From assembly GCA_014729315.1 (NCBI GenBank), contig WJKD01000039.1:1-9375 (forward strand): a stretch of 9,375 bases of DNA, read 5' to 3'. The stretch is from Promethearchaeota archaeon. GTDB lineage: Archaea > Asgardarchaeota > Lokiarchaeia > Sigynarchaeales > SOKP01. The position numbers and the translations under genes are program-made. How positions within the stretch are numbered: the first letter of the stretch is position 1; every line of letters starts with the position of its first letter. This document shows positions 1 to 7,234 of this stretch, one piece after another. The notes beneath the pieces are model-generated. The model saw only the letters and a program-made list of their open reading frames with translations. It was not told the origin of the DNA and did no database searches.

Positions 1-118
1 ATGCTAATATATCAAAGGTTACTTATCTAATAAAAAATTAATTCAAATTTTTCAGTCCAATTTGAATAAATAAGTGAATAAATTATGAATAACAAAAACC
101 TAATTAGAAGTTTAATAT

Positions 119-129
119 TATAGTCTTTT
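119..129 (+). repeat. Left terminal inverted repeat of the IS630 element, with TA duplication
   Basis: TATAGTCTTTT here is the perfect reverse complement of 1275-1285. The first TA is probably the duplicated target. Beyond these 11 bp the two ends diverge (GAATAAATAA on this side against TCGAAAGAAT on the other), so the perfect terminal repeat is short. Confidence 0.8.
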
Positions 130-140
130 GAATAAATAAT

Positions 141-722
141 TTAACTTGCCATTGCAATGTATCGTTCCAAATTACACACGCTTTTCACCTTTTCACCCTC
201 AAAACACCGCAGATGATGCGTGAGCGACTTCTTGAACTGGTCAAAGAGCGGATAAAAGGTGTTATAGACCGCTTCCTTCTTGATCTCCCGCCATACAGTC
301 TCGATGGGGTTTAGATCGGGAGAATAAGGGGGCAACTTGACGAGATCCAACCTCTTTTGTTCGAAAACGAATTTATCCACACTTTTTGCCCGATGGGCGG
401 GTGCGTTATCAACGATGATGTAGATTTTTGGGGCGTCGGGATATTCCGTGAGGATGGCGTTCAGAAAGGTAATAAAACAGTCCGCGTTCAACCTCTCGAT
501 GTATTGGAAATGACTCTCTCCGGAAAGTGGGTTGACGAACCCGAACACGTTCAATCGTGCGTGCGTGCCGTAGATCGGTAAGGTCGGGGTTTCGCCCTTC
601 CTCGCCCATCGTCGGCGGGGGATACCCGATTGGTAAAATGTGCTCTCGTCTTGAAATAGCACGACCTCCCCCTTCTTGAGGTTTGAGAGGAGCTCCTTTA
701 AGCCCCGTTTAAATTCGCGTTT
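141..722 (-). CDS. IS630 transposase, C-terminal DDE catalytic frame (joined by -1 frameshift)
   Basis: This is the catalytic half, an RNase H-fold DDE domain that cuts and joins the element's ends. The triad is complete: Asp in FQDEST (codon at 650-648), Asp in IIVDNAPAH (410-408) and Glu in SPDLNPIETVW (302-300), with 35 residues between the last two, as expected for IS630. The LPPYSPDLNPIE block is diagnostic. No good independent start exists; the first in-frame start-like codon is a GTG at 662, inside the conserved sequence just before FQDES. Translation most likely enters from the upstream frame at 719-725, giving a fused protein of about 355 residues from the ATG at 1207, normal for the family. 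No other disruption is seen, so the element may be active. Confidence 0.85.
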   Translation of the reverse strand, partial: KREFKRGLKELLSNLKKGEVVLFQDESTFYQSGIPRRRWARKGETPTLPIYGTHARLNVFGFVNPLSGESHFQYIERLNADCFITFLNAILTEYPDAPKIYIIVDNAPAHRAKSVDKFVFEQKRLDLVKLPPYSPDLNPIETVWREIKKEAVYNTFYPLFDQFKKSLTHHLRCFEGEKVKSVCNLERYIAMAS

Positions 723-1207
723 TTTTTGGGGTCTCCTTTTGCCGGCATCGGTCTCGGCTTTACTTGGACGATGTCGTTGCGCCTCAGCATCTTGTAAATC
801 CCGCTCTCGGACATCTCCTTGTCGAATTCTCGGGAGACGTGGTTTGAAATAGCTTTCAAAGTCCAGGTACTGAACCGGTATCCCGATTCTCGGGGGGAGT
901 GCAAGATCGTCTCTATGAGCTGCTCTCTCTCGGCTTTGTTTAGCTTTTTCGGGCGACCCGACGGTTTATCGATCCGTATGCCTTCGAGCCCCTCCCGGTT
1001 CCAAGCCTTTATCCAATTGTATACCGTTTGCGTACTGACGAGAAAAAGATCGGCGATCGCCTCGCAATCGGGATAATAATTGGTGCGGTATGCCTGAAGG
1101 AGTGCCAGGTACCGCCTTGCTTGCTTTAAAGACGATTCTTCTCGGGCTAATTCTTCTAACTCTTCCTTTTCTAGGTGGGGGACGACTTTCACGGGTAACA
1201 TATACAT
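698..1207 (-). CDS. IS630 transposase, N-terminal frame (DNA-binding half)
   Basis: This frame encodes the helix-turn-helix half of an IS630 transposase, which recognises the element's ends. A first HTH is visible around YPDCEAIADLFLVSTQTVYNWI, followed by the GRPKKLN linker typical of the family and a second, winged-helix-like segment (SESGIYKMLRRNDI). The frame is open upstream to a TTG at 1261, but ATG at 1207, with GGGGT about 5 nt upstream, or ATG at 1201 is a more convincing start. It terminates at 698 soon after PAKGDPKKN. The family motif continues in the -1 frame as PKKKREFKRG, so this is not a stand-alone protein in the usual sense. It may also be made alone as a short DNA-binding product able to compete with the full transposase; that is inference. 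Confidence 0.85.
   Translation of the reverse strand: MYMLPVKVVPHLEKEELEELAREESSLKQARRYLALLQAYRTNYYPDCEAIADLFLVSTQTVYNWIKAWNREGLEGIRIDKPSGRPKKLNKAEREQLIETILHSPRESGYRFSTWTLKAISNHVSREFDKEMSESGIYKMLRRNDIVQVKPRPMPAKGDPKKNANLNGA
719..725 (-). promoter_or_regulatory. Probable programmed -1 ribosomal frameshift site in the transposase
   Basis: On the coding strand the upstream frame reads CCC AAA AAA AAC GCG. The heptamer A AAA AAC is a classic -1 slippery sequence within an A8 run (720-727). Slipping back one base gives PKKKREFKRG and restores the family sequence exactly into the catalytic frame. An AGGAG lies a few bases upstream of the run (coding-strand context AAAAGGAGACCCC) and could act as an internal Shine-Dalgarno stimulator. 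A simple one-base indel in the A tract is the alternative explanation. Confidence 0.65.
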
Positions 1208-1274
1208 AGTACCCCAATATTTATTAACTAAGGGGTGTGATATCTGGATAGATACGATCAAAAAATTCTTTCGA

Positions 1275-1285
1275 AAAAGACTATA
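1275..1285 (-). repeat. Right terminal inverted repeat of the IS630 element, with TA duplication
   Basis: Read on the minus strand this is TATAGTCTTTT, identical to the left end at 119-129. It lies upstream of the transposase start, as expected for the transposase-proximal end. The flanking bases (GTATT outside, against AATAT on the left) extend the symmetry imperfectly, so the target may itself have been near-palindromic around TA. Confidence 0.8.
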
Positions 1286-1528
1286 GTATTATTTTTAAGT
1301 ATTAGGATATCTATGAAATTCAAATAAAATTTTATCTGGTTTTTATTTGAGTATGGGATTATTTTTGACTAAATAGAACCTATTTTGTTCAGGTCTTTTT
1401 CAATGGGACTTCTTTTTTTCAAATTTTTTGATTATTATCGTCTAATTATACTGAAAAACGACAGGAATCAATATGTTTTATTAAAAATGAGTAAGTATTT
1501 CTTTTCGAACAATTATTACTTGTAGGTT

Positions 1529-1538
1529 CTTATAAAAG
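1529..1538 (+). promoter_or_regulatory. Candidate TATA box for the TFB-like gene
   Basis: CTTATAAAAG fits an archaeal TATA box and would place transcription start near 1560, leaving a leader of about 65 nt. Other A/T runs nearer the gene (around 1582-1595) could serve instead, so the assignment is weak. Confidence 0.3.
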
Positions 1539-1613
1539 TTTAATAATAAATTTTTATATTATGTTATTTGTATTTGAAATTAGATATTAATAAAACTTCG
1601 TTATTTATCTTTT

Positions 1614-1618
1614 AAGGG
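1614..1618 (+). promoter_or_regulatory. Shine-Dalgarno-like site for the TFB-like gene
   Basis: AAGGG lies 8 nt before the GTG at 1627. It supports that non-ATG start, which is also forced because an in-frame TAA lies two codons upstream (1621-1623) and the next in-frame Met comes only after the zinc ribbon. Confidence 0.5.
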
Positions 1619-1626
1619 CGTAATAC

Positions 1627-2592
1627 GTGAAAAATATCGACAATAAGTCTATTGAGTCTTGTCCACACAAAAATGTGAAGAAAGATGGTCCATATCTAGT
1701 TTGTCAAGATTGTGGAGTAGTTTTAGAAGAGACTTTCGATTTTGAAGACAATAAGCCCTTTTCTAGCATATACAACGATGATCAATATAATTACGAGCGA
1801 AATATCAAACTCAGAGATTCTAAAGCAAAACGAGATCCCAAGGTTAAACAAAAATATGACAAAATCATGGTGCTCGAGAGATGGTTCCGAGACTATGAAA
1901 CTAGTTTTACAGAACAAAAACGAACAATACAGATGTTGAAAGGTTATAATATAAAGATTGACGATGCTAAATACATGTCGATTAAAAAGCGTTATTTAAA
2001 ATACAACCGAAAGCATCGTAAAAGTTATCAGAATATGGTTATTATTTTTCTCGCTATAGTGTGGATGGAAATAAAAAATACAACAAACATCAGAGTCGAA
2101 CGGTTTATAGAAATATGTGAAATATTAGGGCATAAAATTAGTAAAAAGATGCTCGCTTCAGCAATGCATAAAGTCCGAAAAACAGAAACCTATTGGAATA
2201 AGATTAAAAGCGTTCGAGAACTTGAAAAGCAGATTAAAGAAAGAATTAAGATTGTGTTTCAAAAAGATTTAAACAATGCGTCTTACGAGGAAGTTGAAGA
2301 GTACATTCCGACTGAAGAAAGTTTTGAAAAGATGAAAATAGAAATGCAATTATCATTAGATAGATTGTTAAAAAAAATTTCCTATAATGATTTGCAAAAT
2401 CTTAATTACAAGGCTTTCACTGCGGGCTTGCTTTATTATGTTGGTCAAACTATATCCAATCGCAAAATTTTTACACAAAATTTGGTTGAAGAAATGTCAA
2501 AATTCTCCAGTACGACAATTCGGAAAAAATATCACATTCTTATAGATATTTTAGGGGAACCGAGCGAACAACCTAAGATTAAGATAAGTTAA
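1627..2592 (+). CDS. Divergent TFIIB/TFB-like transcription initiation factor
   Basis: TFB bridges the TATA/TBP complex and RNA polymerase in archaea. This 321-residue protein, close to the usual TFB length, begins with a zinc ribbon: C12-P-H14, then C26-x2-C29 in GPYLVCQDCGVVLEE, the classic TFB second knuckle. The first knuckle is C-x-H rather than C-x2-C/H. A charged linker (about 40-78) occupies the B-reader/linker position. Two degenerate cyclin-like repeats follow. The first is about 80-195. The second is about 259-309, where AFTAGLLYYVGQTI...TTIRKKYHILIDIL matches the helix 3 to helix 5 pattern of TFB. The region between repeats is longer and more charged than usual, and the core is Lys-rich. 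It starts at GTG and stands alone, 108 bp before the ATPase gene on the same strand. It could be a main TFB, but the divergence suggests an accessory paralogue. TFB-family membership is fairly sure; the specific role is unknown. Confidence 0.75.
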   Translation: MKNIDNKSIESCPHKNVKKDGPYLVCQDCGVVLEETFDFEDNKPFSSIYNDDQYNYERNIKLRDSKAKRDPKVKQKYDKIMVLERWFRDYETSFTEQKRTIQMLKGYNIKIDDAKYMSIKKRYLKYNRKHRKSYQNMVIIFLAIVWMEIKNTTNIRVERFIEICEILGHKISKKMLASAMHKVRKTETYWNKIKSVRELEKQIKERIKIVFQKDLNNASYEEVEEYIPTEESFEKMKIEMQLSLDRLLKKISYNDLQNLNYKAFTAGLLYYVGQTISNRKIFTQNLVEEMSKFSSTTIRKKYHILIDILGEPSEQPKIKIS

Positions 2593-2662
2593 AAAGATTT
2601 ATTATCAATACTATTTTTGATGAGTATAAAAAATCGTTAAAAGGAATTACACTTATACTTAA

Positions 2663-2670
2663 TTATAAAT
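2663..2670 (+). promoter_or_regulatory. TATA box of the P-type ATPase gene
   Basis: TTATAAAT lies about 35 bp before the ATG at 2701. Archaeal spacing puts transcription start near 2691-2694, giving a leader under 10 nt. No Shine-Dalgarno sequence precedes the ATG, consistent with a leaderless or nearly leaderless message. A second run, ATATAAAT at 2676-2683, is too close to the ATG to be used for this start. Confidence 0.5.
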
Positions 2671-2700
2671 TGAGAATATAAATCATTCTATTTTTAAATC

Positions 2701-5568
2701 ATGTCACAAGCCTTAGTATCCGAGGAAAATTATTTTAATAAGTCCGTAGATAGATTACTTCAAGATTTTAATACTGATTCCGTTGATGGTCTTTCTGAAG
2801 ATGATGTTAAGGATCGTTTGGAGCGTTATGGTTTTAACGAATTACCCAAGATCAAGAAATCTATTTGGAAAATTTATTTAGCTCCTATATTTAATTTTCT
2901 TATTGTTATACTTCTAATTACGGGTATTATTGTAATTATATTAGGTTCGCCTGAAAGCACAATAATTACCTTCACAGTTGTAATAGTTAATTCTGGTACT
3001 GCGATAATTCAGCAATTTCGAGCTCAAAAAGCTTTAGAATCGTTACGTCAAATTTCGGCTTTAAAAGCAAAAGTAATTAGAAATGGCATTGAAATGGAAA
3101 TTCCTACTAAAGAATTGCTACCTGGGGATATCGTTCTCCTAAGTCAAGGCGATAAAGTTCCTGCAGATGGTCGCATAATCGAAGCTATGAATTTAACGGT
3201 TGATGAAGCACCCTTGACAGGTGAAAGCGAGCCAATCGACAAAAGTGAAAAACAGATTGATAAATACGATTTACCCATTCAGAATCAATCTAATATGGTT
3301 TTTATGGGAACCTATGTCCACACGGGAAGGGCTAAAATATTAATAACGGGAATTGGGGCTAAAACAGAAATTGGAAAAATCTCAAGCCAGTTAAACGAGA
3401 TGGGAAGTATAGAAGATATTCCTTTAACTAAAAAGTTAAATAGATTAGGCTCAATACTTGCAATTATAGTTATTATTAATTTATTTATTCTAATCATCTA
3501 TAAGTTTACTCTCTTAAGCAATCAAAACAAATTTGTTGAAGAAGAAATCAGCAAAGCGTTAGTAAGCTCCATCTTGAGAGCAATGAATATTCTTCCGATT
3601 AATTTACCCCTAATGACGACGCTAATTCTGATAACGGGTGTGTTAAAAATGGCTCAGACTGGAGTTATAATAAAAAACTTATCAGCAATTGAATCCTTAG
3701 GCAGAGTTTCGGTTATATGTTCTGATAAGACGGGAACGATAACGAAAAACGAAATGACGGTAGAGAAATTTTACTTATACAATAATGAATTTACTGTAAC
3801 TGGTTCGGGGTACGAGGCAGAAGGGGAGATACTAAACGAAGGAAAACCAGTGAAATTAGACGATGCCCCAACTTTTGAAAATTTTATTGATTCAATCGTT
3901 CTAAATAATAACGCTAATCTGGTGTATGAGGATGTAAAGGTAAAGATAAAGGATATAAGAGAAAAAGCAGTAAGAAAAGCCATAGGATCTCCCACCGAAG
4001 CGGCATTATTAGTTTTGGCGGAGAAGGCAGGATACGAGCCTTACGATGTAAGGAAAAAGTATAAAATTATATCAGAATTTTCCTTTAACTCTGAAGTCAA
4101 AAGGATGACAACGCTTTGCAGGTCATTGAAAGACGATTCGGATATAAAGGCATTTGCCAAAGGTGCCCCCGAAAAGATAATCGAAATCTGCTCACAGATT
4201 GAAATAGAAGGTAAGCCAAAAGAATTCACAGGAAAGTTAAAACTAATGGTAAAGAATCGGGTATATGAAAGAGCTACACAAGGTTATAGGACTTTAGCAA
4301 TCGCGTATCGTCATTTAGATATCGTAGACCAACCAATTCGACAAGAAATAGAAGAAGATCTCATCTTTTTAGGTTTTGTTTCAATAATGGACCCTCCTAG
4401 ACCTGGTGTAAGAGAATCCGTTGAAGAGTGTATGTTGGCAGATATAAAAGTTATTATGATCACAGGAGATCATCCATCAACTGCGAAAAAAATTGCCTCT
4501 GATATGAAAATCTATAAAGACGAAGACTTAGTTGTAGAGGGTAAAGAAATAAAAAATATTAGCGATGAAGCCTTTCAAGATGTCACCGTATTTGCACGAG
4601 TTGCTCCAAGCGATAAAGAGATCATTGTAGATAAATATCAAAAAAAAAATAAAGTCGTTGCCATGACAGGCGACGGTATTAATGATACTTTAGCGTTAAA
4701 GATGGCTAACGCAGGTATAGCAATGGGAATTACGGGAACTGATGTTGCCAAAGAAACTGCCGATATGATCATCTCCGACGACAATTTCACTTCTATTGAA
4801 AAAGGTGTTAAAATTGGGAGAGGACTTTTTTCCAAAATAAGAACTGTAATTTATTTTTTTATTTGTCTCAATATTATGGAAGCAATTATATTTTTTGGAT
4901 ATGAATTTATTCCTACTTTCGAATTATTTCGATCTGAATGGCAACATATATATATCTACGGAATTGTACACTCTTTCCCCTCTTTAGCTTTAGTTATAGA
5001 TACGCAACCAAAATATATAATGCAAGAACCTCCACGAGACGAAGAACAAATATTAAATAAGAACATGTGGATTATGCTGTTAATTCAAGCCTTTCTGATG
5101 GGAATTGGATTAATCTTAGCCATACAACTTACACTAGCACAAATAATTCCACTAAATCAATTAAATATAAATCCTTTTTACAGTTATATACCTGAAGAGA
5201 CATCAAGAACAGAACTGACTCACATGAAAGCAAGAACAATGTTTATAACTACTTTATACATCGAAGAGACTATGTTTTTGTGGTCATTTAGGAGACCTAA
5301 TCAATCACTTCTAAAAAGTCTTAAGGAAGAATTCAATCCTGTGTTATTGTTTATTTGCATTTTTACGCTTACTTTACACGTCCTCATCATTAACTTCTCC
5401 TACATTGTGAACTTTAACATAAACGAAACACTCGGTCTGAATCTCCAATTGAATTTCATGTTTTTAGCACCTGAAGACTGGTTAATTTGTATAGGTTTAG
5501 CTATCCCGGGAATTTTCGGAATTGAAGGTTTCAAATATTATACAAGAAAAAAAGGCATTATAATATGA
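2701..5568 (+). CDS. P2-type P-type cation-transporting ATPase with altered ion-binding residues
   Basis: A membrane pump energised by ATP through an aspartyl-phosphate; 955 residues, full length for a P2 pump. The order is complete: N-terminal cation-ATPase domain (about 10-50), M1-M2, actuator TGES (173-176), M3-M4, phosphorylation motif DKTGT with D342, nucleotide-binding FNSEVKRM and KGAPE (487-491), DPPR (564-567), TGD (588-590), hinge TGDGIND (D658, D662), then M5-M10. The hinge reads TGDGINDTLALK instead of the usual NDAPALK. Compared with SERCA, M5 keeps Asn724 and Glu727 and M8 keeps Glu855. However, the M4 PEGLP motif is PINLP (299-303, Ile300 for Glu), and the M6 equivalents of Asn796, Thr799 and Asp800 appear to be Tyr753, Val756 and His757. 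The canonical site II is therefore lost. The transported ion cannot be named; proton, potassium or another cation are all possible. P-type identity is certain. Confidence 0.95.
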   Translation: MSQALVSEENYFNKSVDRLLQDFNTDSVDGLSEDDVKDRLERYGFNELPKIKKSIWKIYLAPIFNFLIVILLITGIIVIILGSPESTIITFTVVIVNSGTAIIQQFRAQKALESLRQISALKAKVIRNGIEMEIPTKELLPGDIVLLSQGDKVPADGRIIEAMNLTVDEAPLTGESEPIDKSEKQIDKYDLPIQNQSNMVFMGTYVHTGRAKILITGIGAKTEIGKISSQLNEMGSIEDIPLTKKLNRLGSILAIIVIINLFILIIYKFTLLSNQNKFVEEEISKALVSSILRAMNILPINLPLMTTLILITGVLKMAQTGVIIKNLSAIESLGRVSVICSDKTGTITKNEMTVEKFYLYNNEFTVTGSGYEAEGEILNEGKPVKLDDAPTFENFIDSIVLNNNANLVYEDVKVKIKDIREKAVRKAIGSPTEAALLVLAEKAGYEPYDVRKKYKIISEFSFNSEVKRMTTLCRSLKDDSDIKAFAKGAPEKIIEICSQIEIEGKPKEFTGKLKLMVKNRVYERATQGYRTLAIAYRHLDIVDQPIRQEIEEDLIFLGFVSIMDPPRPGVRESVEECMLADIKVIMITGDHPSTAKKIASDMKIYKDEDLVVEGKEIKNISDEAFQDVTVFARVAPSDKEIIVDKYQKKNKVVAMTGDGINDTLALKMANAGIAMGITGTDVAKETADMIISDDNFTSIEKGVKIGRGLFSKIRTVIYFFICLNIMEAIIFFGYEFIPTFELFRSEWQHIYIYGIVHSFPSLALVIDTQPKYIMQEPPRDEEQILNKNMWIMLLIQAFLMGIGLILAIQLTLAQIIPLNQLNINPFYSYIPEETSRTELTHMKARTMFITTLYIEETMFLWSFRRPNQSLLKSLKEEFNPVLLFICIFTLTLHVLIINFSYIVNFNINETLGLNLQLNFMFLAPEDWLICIGLAIPGIFGIEGFKYYTRKKGIII

Positions 5569-5616
5569 TTGTTGTTCCCTAATATTTTCCTTAAGTAAGT
5601 ATAACTAGAATATTTA

Positions 5617-5634
5617 AAAGAAAAAGTAGAAAAT
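5617..5634 (-). terminator. T-rich termination tract of the symporter gene
   Basis: Read on the minus strand this is TTTTCTACTTTTTCTTTT, 7 nt after the symporter stop codon. Archaeal RNA polymerase terminates at such oligo-T runs without a hairpin. The convergent ATPase gene ends at 5568, so this 72-bp gap must terminate both transcripts; the plus strand has only a weaker T-rich stretch at about 5569-5592. Confidence 0.45.
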
Positions 5635-5640
5635 ATTTAA

Positions 5641-7053
5641 TTAGATTTTCAATTCTGGGTGCTTCTCTATTTCCTGTCTCACTTGCTTCAGTTTTTCACC
5701 GTGGAGACTATATGATTTGAAAAGAAGTATTGCGATTGTAAGAGCTATAGCAGGAAATATGAACATTAACGATTTTAGTCCAAAAGCGACTAGTTCAGGA
5801 TCAGCGGGGACTGGATTATATTCTTGCTCCCAACCAATATTTCCAAACATTATTGCTACAGTTATAATTACTAAGATAACCGCAGATCTTTGGATAAATA
5901 GCATGACTCCATAAAAGCTAGCCCCTCTTCTTACTCCGAATTTAAGAGCATCTTCGTCAATTACATCGGAATGCAAAAGATCCGTATAAAACATCGAACC
6001 AGCGATTGGAAAACCCACTGCTGCTGTCGTGATCATAAAAATACTCTGACATTCTTCTCCTGACATGAAAAAATATGGGATCAAAATGAGTATCCAGACA
6101 CTCAAATTTATGATCATCGCGTTTCGAATGCCTAATTTTAGGCCTATTTTTCTATGAATTGGCATCGAAATTGCTGCCACCACAAATGCCAACATTAAGC
6201 TTAATCCTACTAACATAGCTCCTTTTGAAACTCCAAGAACATGTTCGGCATATATAGGCATAACTAATGGAAGTATGGTAAAGCAATACCACATCATCGT
6301 ATTCGCTAGCGTGAATTTTAAAAATGATTTGCTTTTTAATGTCGTCTTAAAAGACTGAAAAATGGAAGGGCGTTTCTTAAAATCTTCGACAGTCTCCTCT
6401 CTTTCCTTGATACCCCAGAAAGTAAAAGGTATAGCAGCTAAAAGAGTGATAACCGCGACAATTACTCCCATCGTAAGATATTCACCTTTAATCCGAGATA
6501 TAGAAGCTTCACTATCTGGAACTAAATCTGATATTATCAATGCTGGTATAAGAGATCCTAATATTAACGCAATAACAAATGTGATATTCCTAAAAATCTG
6601 GATTGATGCGCGTTTTTGTTCGGTAGGAAATTGGTCTGGAAAGATTGCGTTCATATTTACATTAAACATGCTATAGACCAATTCGAATAGAACAATTACT
6701 ACGAGAAAATAAATAAATTCAGGAATTTTACTTGCCGTTTCAAAAGGTACGTAAAATAAAAAGATCATCAAAAGCGCAAGAGGAAATATTGCTATAATTA
6801 TAAAAAATCGCCGTTTACCAAATTTTTTTTTATGTTTAGTTCTTTCAGATAGTGCACCTACTAATGGGTCGTTTACAGCATTCCAAACACCCCATATAAT
6901 ATATGCCGACACTATTAGCACTAATGGCAATCTTACTACAGTAAAATAATAGGTAAAAATTAAAAATTGAAATACTTGGTAGGTTAATTGATCAGGTATG
7001 GCAGAAATGCCAAACAAAAATTTTTCCTTTAATTTTAAGGGTTCTTCGCTCAT
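5641..7053 (-). CDS. GPH-family (MelB-like) MFS cation symporter
   Basis: A 470-residue polytopic inner-membrane carrier of the glycoside-pentoside-hexuronide:cation symporter family (MFS_2), which imports sugars or related solutes with Na+ or H+. About 12 hydrophobic segments are visible. The family TM2 signature is present as WNAVNDPLVG (57-66), followed by a basic loop 2-3 (ERTKHKKKFGKRR). The NMNAIFPDQFPTEQKRASI segment matches the MelB loop 4-5 region. In E. coli MelB this TM2 signature contains two cation-site aspartates, D55 and D59; here the first aligns with Asn58 and the second with Asp62, so coupling may differ from Na+-MelB. The ATG at 7053 has only a weak Shine-Dalgarno-like GAGTGA about 10 nt upstream. 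The gene lies 181 bp downstream of the RHH regulator gene on the same strand and has its own promoter with a matching operator. Some relatives transport non-sugars, so the solute is open. Confidence 0.85.
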   Translation of the reverse strand: MSEEPLKLKEKFLFGISAIPDQLTYQVFQFLIFTYYFTVVRLPLVLIVSAYIIWGVWNAVNDPLVGALSERTKHKKKFGKRRFFIIIAIFPLALLMIFLFYVPFETASKIPEFIYFLVVIVLFELVYSMFNVNMNAIFPDQFPTEQKRASIQIFRNITFVIALILGSLIPALIISDLVPDSEASISRIKGEYLTMGVIVAVITLLAAIPFTFWGIKEREETVEDFKKRPSIFQSFKTTLKSKSFLKFTLANTMMWYCFTILPLVMPIYAEHVLGVSKGAMLVGLSLMLAFVVAAISMPIHRKIGLKLGIRNAMIINLSVWILILIPYFFMSGEECQSIFMITTAAVGFPIAGSMFYTDLLHSDVIDEDALKFGVRRGASFYGVMLFIQRSAVILVIITVAIMFGNIGWEQEYNPVPADPELVAFGLKSLMFIFPAIALTIAILLFKSYSLHGEKLKQVRQEIEKHPELKI

Positions 7054-7138
7054 AATATTTCAATCACTCTTATTTCAATAAATTAAATTTGCAAATCAAA
7101 TCAAATTTAATCTTGATTCTAGTATTGAATTAGATATT

Positions 7139-7146
7139 ATTTAAAT
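7139..7146 (-). promoter_or_regulatory. TATA box of the symporter gene
   Basis: ATTTAAAT, a self-complementary TATA-like octamer, lies 86 bp before the ATG at 7053 and predicts a transcript start near 7114 with a leader of about 60 nt. The same octamer, in the same position relative to the operator palindrome, precedes the regulator gene at 7861-7868, which is the main reason to believe it. Confidence 0.5.
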
Positions 7147-7149
7147 ATT

Positions 7150-7166
7150 GTGATACAAAATATTAC
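7150..7166. promoter_or_regulatory. Operator palindrome upstream of the symporter (site 2)
   Basis: GTGATACAAAATATTAC is an imperfect inverted repeat, GTGATA-N5-TATTAC. It is nearly identical to the perfect palindrome at 7872-7888. It abuts the TATA box at 7139-7146 on its upstream side, covering where TFB contacts the BRE, so a bound regulator would probably repress. The adjacent RHH protein is the natural candidate to bind it. Confidence 0.6.
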
Positions 7167-7234
7167 AAAGTACTATTAATATGTGATCAGCAATAATTTT
7201 TAGAAGAGCGTTAATTCTAATCTCAATACTAAGT

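Larger units (their letters stand above)
121..1283 (-). mobile_element. IS630-family insertion sequence, complete
   Basis: A 1.16-kb element carries a two-frame transposase on the minus strand. The ends match as inverted repeats: TATAGTCTTTT at 119-129 is the exact reverse complement of 1275-1285, including the TA at each edge. TA at 119-120 and 1284-1285 is read as the target duplication, since IS630/Tc1-mariner elements duplicate TA on insertion; the boundary could shift by 2 bp because the sequence is TATA. The interior is roughly half G+C by eye, while the flanks are strongly AT-rich, which suggests recent arrival from a source with different composition. It lies in non-coding DNA and breaks no recognisable gene. 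Size, DDE signature and TA duplication all agree with the family. Confidence 0.9.
1286..1626. other. AT-rich non-coding spacer between the IS element and the TFB-like gene
   Basis: About 340 bp of very AT-rich DNA with stops in all frames and no recognisable small gene or RNA. The only signals seen are the candidate promoter and ribosome-binding site of the downstream gene, listed separately. Confidence 0.6.

Noticed and set aside
61..139. 13-bp direct repeat TTTGAATAAATAA at 61-73 and 127-139, one copy outside and one inside the left IS end
   Set aside because: The sequence is low-complexity A/T, the copies do not bracket the element, and IS630 is expected to duplicate only TA; coincidence is the simpler reading.
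357..1076. Plus-strand reading frames of 74 and 85 codons inside the IS element
   Set aside because: They lie opposite the conserved transposase sequence, which carries the family motifs on the minus strand; the plus-strand products have no recognisable pattern.
409..1217. Alternative minus-strand frames of 66 and 83 codons within the transposase region
   Set aside because: They are out-of-frame overlaps of the transposase, rich in Arg/Pro as expected from reading GC-rich coding DNA in the wrong frame.
141..1261. Transposase as a frameshifted pseudogene
   Set aside because: The only discontinuity is exactly at a canonical -1 slippery heptamer, and termini and catalytic residues are intact; a programmed shift is preferred, although an indel cannot be excluded.
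7087..7096. Perfect 10-bp palindrome ATTTGCAAAT in the symporter leader
   Set aside because: Short and AT-rich, with no second copy noticed near the other promoters; chance occurrence is likely.
7183..7188. GTGATC, a possible third half-site between the regulator and the symporter
   Set aside because: It lacks a matching second arm at the right spacing and differs at the last base, so it is not called an operator.
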